This document shows positions 46,601 to 58,600 of a stretch of DNA of 64,000 nt, piece after piece. A program made the position numbers and the translations under genes. Positions within the stretch are counted from its first letter, which is position 1. The number at the start of each line of letters is the position of its first letter. The notes beneath the pieces are model-generated. The model saw nothing but the letters and a program-made list of their open reading frames with translations. It did not search any database and had not been told where the DNA came from. Source of the stretch: Tanypteryx hageni (Eukaryota > Arthropoda > Insecta > Odonata > Petaluridae); NCBI GenBank assembly GCA_028673005.1, contig CM054117.1, positions 54,063,370-54,127,369 on the forward strand. The letters are read 5' to 3'.

Positions 46601-49600
46601 ATGTCTTCTTTGGGAGCATGTGGTATTCCAATAAATATATATTTTTTAAATTATAGCAAACTTAAACTAGACTTGGTAGAATTTGACATTTATTTTTTTA
46701 AATCTACGTTTATTTTCCTGATATATTTTCGACGAATCTCGATGCTTAAAATTACTACTTGGTAGAATTCGATGATTCTTATTGAAAATCGAGGTTTATT
46801 TTCCCGAGAGATTTTCGACTAATATCGTTGCTTAAAATTACCACTTAATTCAGCCTTTTAATTCAAGGAATTTACTTTTTATTTCAAAATTCTATGTAAA
46901 ATATACATTTATTTCACAATACCTTGATTATTTATTTAAACTTTTATAGGAAGATAAATATTTATGTAAAAATTAATCGAACCAATATACAATGGTCCCT
47001 CGGTTAACTATATTAAATGATTCCACAAAAACTATTGTTAATTGAAATTATCATTAAGCGAATATAGGAAATACCGTATCTGCCCGAATATAAGCTGATA
47101 CTTTTTGTCAAAATCTATCTTGAAAAAATCACCCTCGGCTTAAATGCGAGCCTGAGGAAAAATTTGGCATCCTCGTACTACGCCATCGCTGAAAAATGTC
47201 TTGTTTCCATAGCATACCTCCTGTTGCCCGGAGCTGTAATTTAAATTTCTATTGAAGGTTATTTATATATTTTAACACATAGTTAAAAGTAAATGGGTTC
47301 TTATCCAAAGGAAAGGGCGGTATATAAAACAATCGAGTTTTAACAACCCATCAGGTTCATAGTATGATTGCACGCTACAGCAAATTCGTTTTGATCATAA
47401 TTTGCAACGCGTTCTTAAGATACCAACACCGGACTTATTAGAGGTTTTTACAAATTCTGTCTACACTAAGCTTCTTCAACTCTTTGTTTTAATTGCACTT
47501 CTTGGTGCTGCAATCGATTAAAAGTTCAGATGTAGCAGACGTCGTAGCTTTTACGGATCATTTAAATGGCAGGTACGTTAAAGTTAGGAGCCGACAGTAT
47601 AAAAGAAGTTCATATTAATTTTTCTTGTTTATTTTATATTTTGCTATAGCCATTGTCATTTTTGTATGCATGTTAAAACCCTCTTTCATAGAATGTATTA
47701 AAATTGCATATACTGACTAAGCAGATGATATAGTCTGCTTAGTCAATTCGCAAAATTCGATGATGGCTTTCGATGCGCAACTGTTTGAATTCCGCTAACA
47801 TAAGATACGTCTGATTCGAAGGTGTGAGCAACGGCGTTAACTGTAATTCATCTGATAATTAACAGCAAAAATAATAAAACTTGGAAACCTCTTTCATAGA
47901 ATCTATTAAAATTGCGTATAATGACTAAGTAGACGATCACGCCAAATTCGATGACAGCTTTCGACGCGCAACAGTTTGAATTCCAGTAAGATAAATAAAT
48001 ATACTCACATTTGATTGTAAGGTGTGATCAACGGCGTTGACTTTATTTATAATTAACAGTAATAATACCTAATAAAACTTTACATGGAACATATATAATT
48101 ATATAAATATAATCTATAATGTATTCTAGGTTGTGTGTGCATGTCTGGTACACTTAAGCATAAAATTTACGAAAATACTTTTTTGCCAAAAAATGTTGGA
48201 AAATTTCGTGGGGTCGGCTTCTATTCGGGCAGATACGGTAGGCTTAATTCATTCCAAGACCTTCGGAAGTTGACCATTTTCACCCAAAAACATAGTTTAT
48301 AATATTTAAATGCGATTTTTAATAAATGTTATAAGAACATAGTAAAGCATTAATAATAATAGAAACATGGATAAATAATGAATAAATAGAGCATTCTTCA
48401 CACTGCTTCAATTTGTCCTGTTTTATAATTGCGGAAATGGAGCAGACCATATTCACTAACCAGAGCACTTGTTTTTACACCTCTTTCGTGTTTTTCAATA
48501 ATTTCCTCCTTAATTTACACACTAATTGTTTTCTGAGGTCTGCTGAGTCCACTTAGGAGAGCTCTGATTGGCCGAACTTGGCAGCTGTGTGATATCATAA
48601 ACGTCATTAATTAAAAATTTATCATTAATAGGAATGATGACACCCTATGGGAGGAGGATCGTTAATCGAAATATCGTTAATTGATGGCATCGTAAACTGA
48701 GAGACCACTGTATTATTTTCTCCATAAATTTTGTGTTCATTTACACATTTTCATTTTTAAATGTTAATATTAAAGAAGGCACTCAATAATGAATTTATTA
48801 AAATATTATTTTATCTTTTACTTCAATAAAAAGTATGCTATACAAAGGAAGAAGTATATTTAAATCTATATTTTTATCTTTTGCTAATTAAATCGTGAAA
48901 ATCACCACATTTGAGCCGGCCACGGTTCGGTATATTTTTTGGATTTATGACAAAATGTCCAGGAACTGAGTGTAGTATGGGAATCTAAATCTGATACACA
49001 ATGTGTTAATTCGACAATCAAACATATATAAGAATATTTTGACTTGAAAGCTTACCTCTGTAAGTAACAAAAAATAGTTAGCGCAGAAAAAAGTTCATTG
49101 TGCGAACACAAAATGATATTTCCTGTTCTTGTATTTTTTCTATTTCCTTACAAATTTTTCCAAACATGATGATTTCGACAACCAACCTATGTGAGAAAAT
49201 ATATATTAAAAGTTAATTCACACCTTTTACTAACTGAATCTTAATGATTAAACCAAATAAACTCCTTGCATGAGAATATGGTTATTCTATCACACTGACA
49301 TTTAGTATATTTTAAATCTCAAATATCGTAAGCTGGTATTTCCAAATCTAGATATTTTTGATTTCGTATAATTCTTCCAATCGCGTTGTTAACAAATATA
49401 TTATATTGCGAATGTAGATAGTAAATTACAAATAGTTGGTGTTTTCATTCTGCAAGCATTTCATCTCACCCTGATAAACATATTAATTTTTCAGACCTAT
49501 TTCATTATTAGTAATATTTTTTTAATTCTGCAACAATTTTCGTTTTTTCCTTATGCAACAATATTTATTACAACAATACCTAAAATTTGCAATTTTAAGA

Positions 49601-52600
49601 ATATAATTTTTCCATTGTGGTGCACTAATGCTACATCTTTCTGCCAAATTTTAACATTGTAGCTCACCTAGAAGTGAAATAATATTTATCTAATTGTTTA
49701 AATTTCAAAAATTTATAACAGCCACAATAACAGTTTCAAGGAAATATTCAAATGTTTATTTATGTAATTCTACTAAACTCTAAATAAGTTAAAAATTTCA
49801 GCTTCGTAACTTGCCCTGTAGTACCTAAACATTTACCTATTTGTTTCAACTTTAGGAATTTTTAACAGCCAAACAAATTAAAATATCAAAATTTCTATAA
49901 TCCTTATTTCATTTTTTACAAGTTCTACCTTTAAAGATTTTCAGCTTCATAGCACAGTCGAAAATACACAAACCTTGAAAATTTGTTTAAACAATTAAGA
50001 ATTTTTAGCGGCCGCATTGTTGAAAAATTTCAAGATTTTCATTTTTCTAGATGGTTTTGCACATTATCCTACTGTCATAAAAAATTTCAAATTTCCAGCT
50101 CTTCTTGAAGTGTTTAAACATTAGCATCCTATATTATGTTATATGTTAATCATCCTCTGTAAGGAACGTCTATATATAATGATTGAAATTGTATAATGAA
50201 AACTAGAAAATGTTTAATTTATGAAATCCGAGCAATATGCTGTTGCTTTTGCAGAGAAACATTCTTTAAAAAAAAAGAATTTGAGAGTTCAGCTTAAAGG
50301 CCTTTAGGCATTCATTGATGACAATGAAGGACTAATTAAGGAAAAAACAGTGATATAATTATCGCAATAATATTTTAGCCATCATTACTTTACTTTGTAT
50401 CATTTGATATATTTCATCACTGTACTAAATATTCTCTTTATTTAACATAAAATATATAGAGAGAAAAATCAGACTTAATTATTCAGCACTCGATCAACAA
50501 CCTTACCTCAAATCTTGATTAAAATGTGTTTTTCCAGTTGGCAAAATATTTTACAACAAATAGCAAATAAATATTAATATTTAATCCCTCTTCAAATTTT
50601 AGTAATGATTGCTAATTTATGTGCACCTTTTTTAAACCGTTATATATAAATTGAAATTTACTAACATAGCAAAAGACAAAGGAACCAAGAGCACGCGAGA
50701 GGAATGATCCTTCCTGGATAACTTTTAGAGAAAGACTGCCAAAAGAGTGGATTCATTGCATATGGAGAAGGGGTGGAAGTGAATACAACAACATCCGTGT
50801 ATAGGGAAAACCCTAGCAAGGAATCTAGAAACATATGTTCCAGGAATACACCACAGGGTAGATGCATGGAAGGGGTAGCAAAACTGTTAGTCTACAAACG
50901 ACCACCGAAATTCCTTTCTTCTGAACCTTGTTTAACGGCTTATCTGAGACTCATGGAATACCCCATCATTAGCTCGCAAATATAATCACAAAACCTCAAA
51001 AGGTCTAAGAAACACGTGTTCTCTAAACTACCCTAGGACCTTGCGGTTTGAGTGGAATGAGATGCCCTTCTTTCAGTCTCACTGTTAATGCAAGCCCAGA
51101 AAAGGAACAAATTCGTAGGTAGCAAATAATATTCCGAAAAAAGTAAACAGAAATGTTTGGAAAATCGACGTATATTGATGACTATTCATTTTTGTTGATT
51201 TTGAAATTAAAAAAATCAACGTTTTTTGATTTAAATTGAATCCTACCAAGCCTAGTTATAGCATTACCCAAATAATTTGGGAGTATATTTGATTACTTAC
51301 AAAAGTGTATAAATGTTCAATCTCTAATAATGGATGCTCTCAGCTATATTAAATACAGTTAACAGGCAATGCAATGGCCATTTCATAAAGGGTTCAAGGG
51401 ATTTACTTTGAATCATTGAAAAGCTCAGTATTACAATAAATCTGTCCGAGTTAGTTTTACAAAGTTATTTTCAGTTTTATGCTGTATATTTTTTAGATAA
51501 TTATATTAATTGGCAGTGGGGTCAATTAAAATTTTAATTGAGTGTCCTGACTTTTCATCACCAAAAATTAGTACCCACAACTTCTTGTCACTGAAATTTG
51601 ATCACTCAATAAAAATGGTATCTGTGATTTTTCGTCACATGGCAAAATTAGCATCTGAGACTTTTTGTCACATAAAAACCATTTGTATTCGAAACAAACA
51701 AAAACAGATAGGTTCTGTCACTTTGTTTTCCATGTTGTTTATAATATTATCCAAAGAGAGAGAAGTGTTAAGAAAAGGGATGGGATAAGTGGTTAATAGA
51801 CTAACATTATCATTGTTTAGCTAACAACCTACATAATATATGTAGTATGAATTTGGTTGGTATTTTCAATAAAAACTTATTTTTCTTTACAAAAAGTTGC
51901 AGTAGTAATTCTTTTTGCAGCAAAACTTAGCAAGCATCAATGATTATTGTGTTATGATGATGAAAAGTCACAGGTACAAATTTTCTGTAAACTTTTATTA
52001 GGTTATCTTTCAAAATATGATTTTTATATGTTGAATGACTTATTGTAACAAATCTATAGTAAATCTATAGAAACTTAAGAAATGTTATCCTTTTTCAGTG
52101 TGTTTCCTGGGTGAATGTTAAATGTGTAAGAAAATGCTAAATACCCTAATTTTATGTATGGGATAATAATTTTATGTTAAATGATTAAGAGCTTTCTGTG
52201 GTTATCCTGTTAACATCTATACATTCAGTGGGAGATGATTTTTGGCATGTTATTTTTTGCAGGTTAATATTTATGTTGATGGCTTTACTTTATATACTGT
52301 ACCTACTACGTAATATAATATCCTAGAACAGTATCCCTCAACTAACACTTTGGGGTATAGAAAGATTTTTTTGTGGCAAAATTCATATTTTGGTAGGTTC
52401 CCAAAAATAATGCAACCCAAATTTGAAGTTTGATTTAAAAATTTTCCTGAACTCTAATGGAAGATGTTGAACTCTTTGAAGCTATTGGAAGATGTTGAAC
52501 TCTTTGAAGCTATGATCTATATCCATGGGTGCTCAAGATGCTGATCGCCAGCTTGTTTTAGGTAGATCTCCGAACTCTTTTTGCCAACATGCTCATGCTG

Positions 52601-55600
52601 CCTATCACAACATCTGTATATTTCCAGTAATTATTATAATAGTTATTTTTGCCAAATGATAAAAGTGTCTATGTTTAGAAGTTGGATTTGAGAATTTTAA
52701 ACCTTCACTTACCTGTCAGTTTCATCACCAATGAGAATTGTTTGCTTTGTAAGTTCATAAATTACTTTTAAATGCTTAAAATCATATCTGTGATTCGGTA
52801 ATCAGTAGGACTATCCTTAGGAAGGGGCTGGGGGTGCTGTTGCCCAGGATCTCGTGCTTGAAGGAAGCCTCAGGGTGAAAGCAAAGTGGAGCTTGGAGAT
52901 TTTTTGCAACACACTGATGTAAGATGACTTAGAGAAATTTCTTCGGAGATTTAGATATTTTTACCTGAAATCAAGGAGTTGCTGGCTTCTGGAGTTGATG
53001 AATATATGCAGCTTGAAGATGAAATGTAACTGTTAGATTTGGCTTTTACGACTGATATCACTAAGTTAAATCAGCTCAAGTTGGTACTTCAAGAAAGAGA
53101 CAAAATTATCATTCAGATAATTAGTTCTGTGACTGCCTTAAAAAAATATCTTATTTTTACAACTGCAGCAAAGCAAAGTGAGACATCCCAAATATGATAT
53201 CAGAGCTAGAAATCCAAGGAAGATAACTTTAAACTTTTGACAATGCTAAGAATGCAGAAGAGGTAACATATTGATCACTGACTTTGACATGCACTTCCAT
53301 GACTTTGCAATGCTAGAACCTGTAATAACATCTAATTTCTATTTGATGCAATCATAGATGTTGAAGAAATTGTATTGAAAATTTCACCATTATTTCCTGT
53401 GGACAACTCTAATGAAAATGAAATGTCTACTATGCAAAGTGACCAAATCAAATGAAGTTTATGAGAAAAATTATTTTGGAGTCTTCTCATGAAAGAAAAA
53501 TATCAAAATTTAGGAAAAAATGTTATGTATATGTCAGAATTTTTGTAGCCCACCTACCTTTATGAGTCAACATTTTCCAGCATGAAGATAATAAAATTTA
53601 AGTATAGGTCCAATCTCGCAGACTATCACCTGGGCAACTACATATGCTAGCAATCAGCAGCTATAATACAAAGTTTGTACAGCTTGCTGAAGGCATGCAG
53701 CACAAACCATCCACATCTACTTAATACTATGAAATGAATTTATTCAAATAATACATTATGCAGGGGGCCTACATTTCTTAAATAAAAATGTCTTTGTTTA
53801 TATATTGAAATTGTGGTACTTTATTCTTGGTGGTTAACTTTAAGAAAAGGAGTAAAACAGTAGGCCCTAAATACCTGAGGTCTGAGCATCCTTGAGTTAT
53901 ATTGCATCTTTTTAACAGGTCAGGCATGGAAGACTCATAATTTTTCTTTTTCCATTTTTTCTATATGTTACAGTTTCATTCATGGAATTTTATGCTCTTC
54001 CAATCCTTATAATATATAGCATAAATACAAAAATTATAAACTACTGAATAAAATGTGTAAGCACGCAGAAGAGAAAATGAAACTAGGAATAAGGTACTAT
54101 CTCATAGGGAATAACTTACTTTATAAATAATGTCTATAAGGCAGAAAACTTTTGCTCATCTCCTTTAGAATTGTGACTCCAATCTTTACCAATAGCAAAA
54201 TTCACGTAATTTCTTCCAAACAAAAAATTAAGCCCTAAGGTAGGAGTCCCCAAACTATGGTCCGTATGGCAAAATAGTTACTATTTTTTTTAGATTGGTA
54301 CTTGCTGTTTGCCAGCTGCTAATGCCTGTGAATTAGCTAGAAAAGCTGACTACTGAAAGAGCGAAGTAACAGTCCTTATGAGTAGGAATGGCAAAAAATA
54401 TATCAATATATAAATGTCAATATATTACAATACACCATAATAAACATAAATATAAGGGAATGTTCAAGTTTATGAGTATGAATTAAGAAAAGTATATTAT
54501 TTATATTGATATATCATTGTCATCCCTACTTATGAGGAACTGTGTTCATAAAATCTGTCACAAAAGCCTACTGTTTTCATCCTTAGCTATGGAGTTTTTT
54601 TATTATTTATTTATTCTACAAAGAAGAAAATAGAATGTGGGAAATTTATCTATAAACAGAAATAGGCTTCCAATTTTTCTGTTAAACTGATATTGACCAA
54701 ATAAACAATGTTTCTGCATCTTAAGTTACAGTAAATCTCTTAAGTTTCAAATGATAGCTGAAGTATTTTGAAATTTTTTATGATGTTACTTTTTACAAGT
54801 TGATTAAATGAAGTTCACCAAATTTCTATTCCATGTATAAAACTTAACACCTTAAAGAAGCATGTGGTTGTGTGATGCTTTATAGAGGAAACTAAAGACA
54901 AAGAAGACATAGCACTAAAAATCAACTGATCAATCCTTATTTTAATATCTTATTTCTAAATATTTTGCACATCCATAATTCCAGAATAAAGTTATTAACT
55001 GAAAATTTATTTTTAAAGGAACTGGTAACATCTTGAAATAATATGTCGTCCAACAATAATTTTCAGTATTCCCGATTTTACAGATTTTTTTCAATTGTTT
55101 TATGAGAAATTGGCTAATTGCACTTAAAGAAGCAAAGTGGTTCTGGTAAAAAGTTGAAAAGTATTCACTCACGTCGGGGAAATCTCATTGCTCTTTCCAA
55201 GGAATATGAATAAATACTCCTGTATATCTTACTCTGTCAACTGTCTTTTTGGTTGAACTTTGAAACATTATTGCTGCTGGTATCAGACTAAAAGATTTAA
55301 GTCTTATCTTGTGAACTACTTATCCATTATATTTTGTTTCTTTTATTTTTCTCTATGACCAAAGGCTGCTCAAAGCTACCTGTGGGGTGCAAGTGGCTTT
55401 CAGGTTGTATGTTAAGAACTTTTCAGTTTAAATTTCTATTTTAATTTGCCCTAAAGCCATCTCATTTGTTGCTTTTACCAGTATTCATTATTGATCTCTG
55501 TATTATTACCTAAATTACCTTTAAATTCATTATAGACGTACACTGAATTTGTCTTATGATTTTTATAGGTGGTTCTATGGCTCTGGAGGAATCATCAGAT

Positions 55601-58600
55601 GATGAGCCCCTTATTGAGATTGTTGGTAAAGGTAGGAATACAACCGCATCTGGTGGTGCAATTGCTCATGCTTTGCCAGGTGGAAATAGCTCCAAAGGTG
55701 CTGGAGTTACTCCTATGATATCCATCCCACTGTCCAGGGCTCAAGTGAGAGCCAAGTTGGCGCAGCATTCTCATTTGCCAGTAGCTACAGGGAAGGAAGA
55801 AGAACTAAAAGATACAAAGTAAGTGGTCATTTTTAATGCTGGTTGACTTATTCATTCAGGAAGAAGTATTATAAAACTTATTCTAAAGGCATTTTTGCAG
55901 TAAAATTTTGAGTTATGTGATGGCCAATATTAAAAACATTAATAACATTAAGTTAGTTTTTTAATAACTTATGTTGATAGACTAGAGGTATAATGTATGC
56001 TGGGTAACCTTTAGGTGCATAATCAAATCATCCAGAATGTGTTTTTTTATGGCCATAATAATTTATAATTCGAACCAATCTGAATGATTGCAAGAAACTC
56101 GTTTTTTATAGAGAAATTGTATAAATTCAGCAGTTTATGTATTTGTAAATATACAACAATTTTATTATAGTTACATTAAGATATGATGACATTTCACTTG
56201 AGACTGCTGAGAAAAACGAATTATTAAATCACTGCTAATTAGAAGTAATTTCTATCATGATTTATTGCAATGTTAAAATAATAGCAAAAAGAAAGGATAA
56301 GTTTTATAAAAACCATACAAACAAAAACAATTTTTATGGTTTTGTATGTTGCATTTATTACTTATTCAGTTTATTTCTCAGTTATTATTTACTTTTAAAA
56401 GAGGATTGGGATTTTTTTGTTATTTTTGGTAATTCATTTAATTTTTTTGTTCCTAGCAATTGCTTATATTTTTCTTCTTTAAGACTGTGTATGGCAGTTG
56501 CAAAAGTTGGAATACATGCACGTTTGTATATCATTTTTCTACATAGTGCTTAAATTTCTGCATGAATGTATTTGTGAATGTATTAAAAAAATCCATACTT
56601 TATTAAGGTTTTGCTGTGTTGTTGTGTTATACAGAATAATACAAAGTTGCATGAATAATATGGTAAATCCAATTGTGCCATTTACCCATAAAACTTTTGG
56701 AATTATTTTTTTTCTGTAGCAGATAATGCATGAAATTATTTTATTTTAAGCTATCTGTAGGTTCTTTTAAATTTTATACTCTGCAACTAAATATAAAGAT
56801 TTGCATATTTAAGGGAAAACAGTATCACACTTTTCATAAGGTTCTTAGGTGTTTTTAGTTTTAGTCCTTAATTTATAGTTTGAAGTGTTTGATATAATAT
56901 ATTTTTTGTTTAATAATGCATTTGTTATAACTTTTCATTCCAATTATTTGATTGAGTCCTCCTTCATATTTTATTTATATTATTTGAATTAATAAATTAT
57001 GTGGCATCAATTGCCCTAGAAGGTTGAGAAAAACGATGTATTTTGGGTGCAAAGTAGCCATCATCATTGGTGAATCACCATTAGCAGGATCTGAAAAATA
57101 TTATTAGGTGATATGTGCATCTTGTGCACAAATCTCCATTTACGTCATGGTGATGAAAAGTTGTAAGCACTGTGGAATCTTCAGTGGCAATGATTTTAGT
57201 ACCGATGATTGCCTTAATGGGAATGATGTGATGTGATGGAAGTGTTGATAGTTTGGATGAGCCAAGTTACAGTGAAATAGTTAGACCTAGTATTACATGT
57301 CAGCCAAGATCTGGAATGCCAGTCCTTATGAATAGAAAGTTGAGTGACAGTGGTGTTAGAAATCTACTGACGTGCTTCTGATTTCTATTATTTGGAGGCA
57401 GTCTGGGTGTGGTCATAAAACAAAGGATCAAGAGTTGCAATGAGAACTATTTGGGAACTAAGGATAATTTAAATCCAATATCCAATGTGTTAATGGCCAG
57501 GATATCCTTCAAAGTGATGACAGCGATAGACAACTTTTACACTCATAATCAAAAAGAGATATTCATGCTACCAACCTTGTTCCATTGAAAAAACAGAGGA
57601 GCTATTTGTGAACACCACTTCCAGCTGAAGGGGTGAGAAATAGAACTGCTAGGAATCCCAGAAATGAATGACATCTAGCAACATGAAGAGATAGTATTTG
57701 AAGAAAAGCAATTAGTAAAACCCAACCCAGAGGGAGAATATAGAACAAATCTAACCTCCAACCACTTAACCCAAACTGGGGGTAGGAAATATTAATTACT
57801 TGCCAGTCAGGCGCTATGTAGATCCATTTCTTGCCACTCAAGGCAGCACTTCAAGGGGAGAATGAATTGTAATTTAGCCTTAAAAATAATAAATGACAGT
57901 AGTAAATTCAATTTCTCACTCCGTAGTTCCATTTCTCGTCCCTGCATGCAGCAGTATAGGCGATCACAGCTGGAGGTGGTGCTCCCAAGTAGAGCCATAA
58001 CAGACAACCTACAGAAGAAAATATAGCATTTAAGGGAAGTAAGAATATCAAGATCAGTAGATTGCCTGTTTTTCAGTGGAATGAGATTGGTAGCTTGAAT
58101 AATGTTTCTTTTTGATTATGAGCATAAAAGTTGAGTAAATATGTTGCTTTCAGTTAGAAGATAAGTTTGAAGTTATATTTTGTTGTGGTAGTGGATTATT
58201 GATTCAAATGCATTGAGACTTACAAGTTGCTACTTTCCAAAAGAATATACTCTTCTCCAGAAAAACTAGTGGTGTTAAGTGGACTGTTCTCATAGAAGAG
58301 AATGAAAGATGCTGAAACAAGTTATATTGGTTGGCATTTTGGTAAAGAAAGCAGAAAAATTCCGTACGGAATGCCTTGTTCCAGGAACAGTTTTGGATAA
58401 TTATCTCAACATTTGAAACCCAGTGAAATATTTTTATATATTCTTTGTTTTCTCACAAATATGAGGTATCTTCAAAGTAATGTTTATTTTCTTTTTTAAT
58501 TTTTCTGTAACTTAACTGACTTGCAAAATAGCCATGAAAACCACTCCCTCTCTCTGTCAATTTCTTGTTTAAAAATTACACTCCTTTTGATGTTAGCAGG

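Larger units (their letters stand above)
46667..51258. mobile_element. Possible outer element with matching inverted ends
   Basis: The left end CTAGACTTGGTAGAATTTGA near 46667 mirrors the right end CTAGGCTTGGTAGGATTCAA on the minus strand near 51258, 15 or more of 20 identical. Near the left end an 85-bp unit is tandemly repeated (46704-46845, TTTATTTTCC...GATGCTTAAAATTAC). No convincing target duplication, so this may be one 4.6-kb element grown by nested insertions or two separate family members in opposite orientation. Confidence 0.45.
45547..55568 (+). other. NCOA6 intron 5 (10 kb), transposon stack
   Basis: Contains the inverted-end pair 46667-51258 with nested elements inside, the tandem array 49640-50130, the hAT relic 52329-53740 and the hAT MITE 54383-54528. 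A TA/CA dinucleotide run lies at 46368-46400. 45547-46340, 51259-52320 and 54600-55568 are AT-rich with nothing recognised. Confidence 0.8.

Noticed and set aside
56257..56719. Two overlapping open frames in NCOA6 intron 6
   Set aside because: Rich in Phe/Tyr/Lys/Asn from AT-rich DNA; no motif, no splice logic.
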